Assembly (NCBI GenBank): GCA_019802505.1
Contig: JAFMOC010000077.1
Span: 503,001 to 567,000, forward strand
Direction: 5' to 3'
DNA: 64,000 nt
Source: Corydoras sp. C115
Lineage: Eukaryota; Chordata; Actinopteri; Siluriformes; Callichthyidae
The translations under genes were made by a program, and so were the position numbers. This document shows positions 63,511 to 64,000 of this stretch, piece by piece; position 1 is the first letter of the stretch; each line of letters starts with the position of its first letter. The notes under the pieces are model-generated. The model had not been told where the DNA came from. It saw only the letters and a program-made list of their open reading frames with translations, and searched no databases.

Positions 63511-64000
63511 TTTGTCTGCAAAAATGTTATTTATTAATAGAATAAAAGAGGAAGAAGAAGAAGAGGGACAAAACATAATTTGACTTTAAAGAGACATCTA
63601 AAATATAATGACATTACAAATGAAGCTACCATACATGAGTGGTTCTTGTGTAATAATATAGAATATTATTATATAGAACTTAGCAAAGCTCAAGATGTAA
63701 GAGGCTAAGATTTAAAATAAATAAATATATAAACATCACATAATACTGTAGATGCTGCTGACAGGGGTGTGCCTCAGGACCATTATGGCTGATTTTATTT
63801 CATGTAATTCTATCATTTTAAAGTTGTCTTCCCTTCATTAAGAAACCAAAGTAAACTACAAAGATGATGCAATAAAAATCTAATAAACATGTAATCCCAT
63901 CTATTTTAATCACATCTAATAATATATTTTCAAATATAATTACATTGGAGATCATATTAACCTCTTAAATGTAATACAGTTGCCATGACGATTTCTGGTT
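63511..64000. other. Intergenic AT-rich DNA to window end
   Basis: No gene recognised. Confidence 0.4.

Overview
The window is vertebrate nuclear DNA, almost certainly from a ray-finned fish. It has AT-rich intergenic sequence, GT/AG-spliced genes with long introns, many (CA)n and (TA)n microsatellites, and fish-type transposons: a tRNA-derived SINE in about 15 copies, V-SINE-like elements with the tail TAAGTCGCTTTGGATAAAAGCG, Tc1, hAT and pogo DNA transposons, several LINE clades and a compact LTR element. I think an ostariophysan fish such as a catfish is plausible, but the sequence alone does not fix the species.

Three protein-coding genes can be rebuilt exon by exon, and in each case the exon phases close into one uninterrupted reading frame. 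STUB1 (CHIP, a co-chaperone and U-box ubiquitin ligase) lies on the minus strand at 3102-6587, with seven coding exons and 282 residues. LUC7L (a U1 snRNP-associated splicing factor) lies on the minus strand at 14076-26158, with ten coding exons and 361 residues. HCCS (holocytochrome c synthase) lies on the plus strand at 31965-34970, with six coding exons and 270 residues. STUB1 and LUC7L are head-to-tail. LUC7L and HCCS are divergent, their start codons 5.8 kb apart across a repeat-rich spacer. They do not form a pathway.

From about 35.8 kb onward there is no gene I can name. 35.8-38.4 kb is a 5'-truncated LINE on the minus strand with a 10-bp target duplication and a second LINE 3' end nested inside it. 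38.7-40.3 kb is a Tc1 element sitting in an ATT microsatellite. 43.0-45.0 kb is a decayed RTE-type LINE. 45.2-48.4 kb is rich in SINEs. 48.4-64 kb is a mostly unique AT-rich desert holding a few higher-complexity islands that could be conserved regulatory DNA, and a GC-rich LTR element at 57123-58484. One possible core promoter with a tiny first exon is at 41.56-41.69 kb.

I found no sign of a new multi-gene system. The most useful observations are the clean target-site duplications that date and delimit the mobile elements, the nested hAT element at 9497-10732, a tail shared between a LINE and the V-SINE family, the gene neighbourhood, and the candidate promoter and regulatory islands. All comparisons were made by eye; family names rest on recognised motifs, not database searches.
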